From NCBI GenBank assembly GCA_023424965.1, contig JAFADI010000170.1, positions 1 to 7,564 of the forward strand: a stretch of 7,564 nt of DNA. Direction: 5' to 3'. Shown here in pieces: positions 6,027-7,564 of the stretch; within the stretch, counting starts at the first letter, position 1, and the number at the start of each line of letters is the position of its first letter. This DNA is from Bacillota bacterium. GTDB taxonomy: Bacteria > Bacillota > Clostridia > Acetivibrionales > JAFADI01. The position numbers and the translations under genes were made by a program. The notes below the pieces were generated by a model that was not told the origin of the DNA, did no database searches, and was given only the letters and a program-made list of their open reading frames with translations.

Positions 6027-6339
6027 ATGAACAGAATATCCAATATTGACAGCATACCCAGGGAATATATGTATGACCCCGATTTTCAATCCGGTATGAA
6101 AACCGTACTGGTAGGTGATGCCGTGGGCAGTGAAAAAATCTATCGCCCACCAGTTTATAAACAATGGTTTGGAAATATTGCAGATCCTTGACGTAGGAAC
6201 CCGTGAGAAAGGTGATGCCGCCCTGTACCCCGACGAAAATGTAATCTTCTTAAGGGATGAAAAGATGGTTTTTAATATGAGCGACAGGATAAAAGACTGG
6301 TCTTCGGAGCCCAACAGCGATATTGAGGTGGATAAATAA
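6027..6339 (+). pseudogene. Cupin-domain protein gene with internal out-of-frame deletion
   Basis: GGGAGGA at 6013-6019 lies 7 nt before ATG 6027. The first frame gives 39 plausible residues (through MKTVLVGDAVGSEKIY), then meaningless sequence and a TGA at 6189-6191. From about 6142 a different frame gives IAHQFINNGLEILQILDVG, then REKGDAALYPDENV and DWSSEPNS, ending TAA 6337-6339. I recognise the two halves as the N- and C-terminal parts of a small cupin family in which a HxH...E motif block and the PxGxxH block normally lie between GSxKxY and HQFxN. That core, probably 50-60 residues, is missing, and the frames differ by one. The metal-binding motif 1 is gone, so the product should not be functional. 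The junction is at about 6140-6144. An alternative is an assembly error. Confidence 0.65.
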
Positions 6340-6340
6340 A

Positions 6341-7177
6341 ATGTCTGGAAAAATACTGAAGCTGTTTTTTCCCCAATGGCAGGGAGCAGGGGATGCAAAG
6401 GAACTGTATCATGGAGCCGCAGCCATTTGTAAAGGCTGTTTTTCGGAAGAAGAGTTCTGCAAGGTTGAGGTGGCACTGGAGGAGGATTTGAGGCTCCATA
6501 AGGATATCATCGGCTATGAACCCATTCTGAGCCAGCTTGAATGTGCGGCAGAGCGAATAAGCGTGAACAGTCCTGCAAAAATATTTATGATCGGCGGGGA
6601 CTGTGGGACGGAGCTGGCGCCTGTTTCATTCTTGAATAAAATCTATAAGGGGGACCTGGCTGTCATCTGGCTGGATGCCCACGGAGATTTGAATACCCCA
6701 TCTTCCTCAGCCAGCAAGAAGTTCCACGGGATGCCTCTGCGGTTTTTGCTGGGAGAAGGGGAGGAGGAAATCATTGCGAAGTGCTTTTCAAAGCTGGATG
6801 CCTCCCAGGTGTTTCTTGCGGGCGCCCGGGATTTTGATGAAGAAGAATGCCATTTTATTCGTACAAACGACATGAGTTGCTTATCCGTTGAGGATATTGG
6901 GGATAGGGCTGAAAACCTGATAAATTCAATCCGATCCAAAGGCTTTCATCAGGTGTACCTTCATCTGGACCTGGACGTCCTTGACCCGGATTGCTTTCCG
7001 GGTGTGCTGTGTCCAAGCCCGGAAGGACTGAGCCTGGAGGCTCTCGACGGAATCCTGGAGGGGCTGATGGAGAATTTCAATACAGTGGGTTTTGGTGTAT
7101 TAGAACATGCTGCTCCCCAGGTGGGTGAGGACGGTAAGTTGATGGCGGTGCTCAATAGAGTGAGGGACAGGCTTTAG
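6341..7177 (+). CDS. Arginase/agmatinase-family ureohydrolase-like protein
   Basis: 278 residues with the arginase-family binuclear metal site in order: GGDCGTELAP (85-94), WLDAHGDLNTP (110-120; D112, H114, D116), HLDLDVLDPD (208-217; D210, D212), and VLEHAAPQ (253-260; E255). Family enzymes hydrolyse guanidino compounds such as arginine, agmatine or formimidoylglutamate, releasing urea or formamide. Here the usual GGDH histidine, a metal ligand, is Cys88. A GGDC form occurs in some bacterial arginase-like proteins of unproven activity, so the substrate is left open. ATG 6341 is chosen over TTG 6323 because AGGTGG (6326-6331) gives a 9-nt spacer. It starts 1 nt after the cupin stop, so translational coupling was likely, and its ribosome binding site lies within the cupin 3' end. 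Confidence 0.85.
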   Translation: MSGKILKLFFPQWQGAGDAKELYHGAAAICKGCFSEEEFCKVEVALEEDLRLHKDIIGYEPILSQLECAAERISVNSPAKIFMIGGDCGTELAPVSFLNKIYKGDLAVIWLDAHGDLNTPSSSASKKFHGMPLRFLLGEGEEEIIAKCFSKLDASQVFLAGARDFDEEECHFIRTNDMSCLSVEDIGDRAENLINSIRSKGFHQVYLHLDLDVLDPDCFPGVLCPSPEGLSLEALDGILEGLMENFNTVGFGVLEHAAPQVGEDGKLMAVLNRVRDRL

Positions 7178-7180
7178 AAT

Positions 7181-7203
7181 AGAGAAGCCGCCGTTTCTCT
7201 TTC
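7181..7203 (+). terminator. Weak candidate terminator after the arginase-like gene
   Basis: AGAGAA (7181-7186) and TTCTCT (7195-7200) pair around a GC-rich loop 4 nt after the stop codon, with only TT before the T-run breaks. The stem is short and AT-rich, so this is weak. Position directly after a stop codon is the main support. Confidence 0.3.
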
Positions 7204-7262
7204 AGGTAGAATGTATCCTTTCCTTCGCTTTTAAACATTTATCTATACAATTATATATCCTA

Positions 7263-7271
7263 TGGTATAAA
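7263..7271 (+). promoter_or_regulatory. Possible extended -10 promoter for the downstream lipoprotein gene
   Basis: TGGTATAAA resembles an extended -10 element (TG, one base, TATAAA at 7266-7271). TATACA at 7244-7249 is a 4/6 match to a -35 box with a 16-bp spacer. It would give a leader of about 80 nt. The surrounding sequence is AT-rich, so chance matches are likely. Confidence 0.35.
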
Positions 7272-7298
7272 ATTACAAATGGCAGGCTCCGCATTAAG

Positions 7299-7324
7299 TG
7301 GAACCTTTATGGATTTCCACCGTC
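7299..7324 (+). promoter_or_regulatory. Possible ECF-sigma-type promoter for the lipoprotein gene
   Basis: TGGAAC (7299-7304) and CGTC (7321-7324) are separated by exactly 16 bp, matching the TGAAAC-N16-CGTC layout of Bacillus extracytoplasmic-function sigma factors (SigW, SigX, SigM) with one mismatch. The start would fall near 7330, a short distance before the ribosome binding site AGGAGGT (7344-7350). Confidence 0.42.
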
Positions 7325-7357
7325 AAAGAATATTATAGACAATAGGAGGTGCTGGAG

Positions 7358-7564
7358 ATGAAGAAAATTTTATTCCTCCTGCTGGCGGTTATCTTGACGG
7401 TCAATGGCGTTGGGTGTGCGAAAGCGGCAAAGGATGAAGAGCAGACGAAGATAAGCATCCGCGGGCAGATCACAGCGGTACTGACCAACGACAGCAAAGC
7501 GGTGACCGCTGTCATGGTGGAAGGCAAGCTTGAAAGCGATACCGTATACGATAAAGCCAGGGTG
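7358..7564 (+). CDS. Small lipoprotein, N-terminal part (cut by window end)
   Basis: 69 codons are visible and the frame is still open at the last base. AGGAGGT (7344-7350) precedes ATG 7358 by 7 nt. The N-terminus has two lysines, a hydrophobic run (4-15) and NGVGC, giving a probable lipidated cysteine at C20; Gly at -3 makes the lipobox slightly atypical. After the cysteine a Lys/Asp/Glu-rich linker leads into ISIRGQITAVLTN and AVTAVMVEGKLE, alternating beta-strand-like sequence that suggests a small beta-barrel such as an OB-fold, as in several Firmicute surface lipoproteins. I do not recognise the family. It appears to be separately transcribed from the arginase-like gene, with about 180 bp between them. 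Confidence 0.8.
   Translation, partial: MKKILFLLLAVILTVNGVGCAKAAKDEEQTKISIRGQITAVLTNDSKAVTAVMVEGKLESDTVYDKARV

Overview
The window looks like chromosomal DNA from a Gram-positive, Clostridia-like Firmicute of moderate GC. The grounds are strong AGGAGG-type ribosome binding sites 5-10 nt ahead of starts, a TTG start, sigma-A-like promoters (two with a perfect TATAAT), lipoprotein signal peptides, and families common in Clostridia (DUF362, VanZ-like, LacI/ribokinase, arginase-like). Genus cannot be assigned. No RNA gene, insertion sequence, CRISPR array, phage gene or replication origin is visible.

Layout. (1) 1-2261, plus strand: the 3' end of a DUF362 gene, a HEXXH metallopeptidase and a lipoprotein esterase lie close together as a probable operon, closed by a hairpin terminator at 2256-2282. 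(2) 2269-4493, minus strand: a LacI-family repressor, ribokinase, and the wreck of a third gene. Two LacI/cre-type palindromes flank the repressor gene, one of them just downstream of a very good promoter, which suggests an autoregulated ribose or nucleoside-sugar operon. The third gene keeps a start and about nine N-terminal residues resembling ADP-ribosylglycohydrolase-family proteins, then jumps out of frame into a C-terminal beta-sandwich (LamG/ConA-like) module. (3) 4670-5974, plus strand: a complete type I methionine aminopeptidase with its own extended -10 promoter, followed by a VanZ-like membrane protein. (4) 5978-7177, plus strand: a promoter, a cupin gene that has lost its core by an internal out-of-frame deletion, and an arginase-family ureohydrolase whose usual GGDH metal-site motif reads GGDC. 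(5) 7178-7564: an intergenic region with a possible ECF-sigma promoter and the start of a small lipoprotein cut by the window end.

How the parts fit. The LacI-ribokinase-glycohydrolase unit would have released ribose or a ribosyl compound and phosphorylated it; only regulator and kinase now look functional. The cupin and arginase-like genes are nearly contiguous and were probably translated together. The most notable observation is that two unrelated genes in 7.5 kb carry the same kind of lesion: native start and stop kept, middle missing, frames mismatched. That means either recent gene decay or an assembly artefact. I do not see a clearly new multi-gene system.
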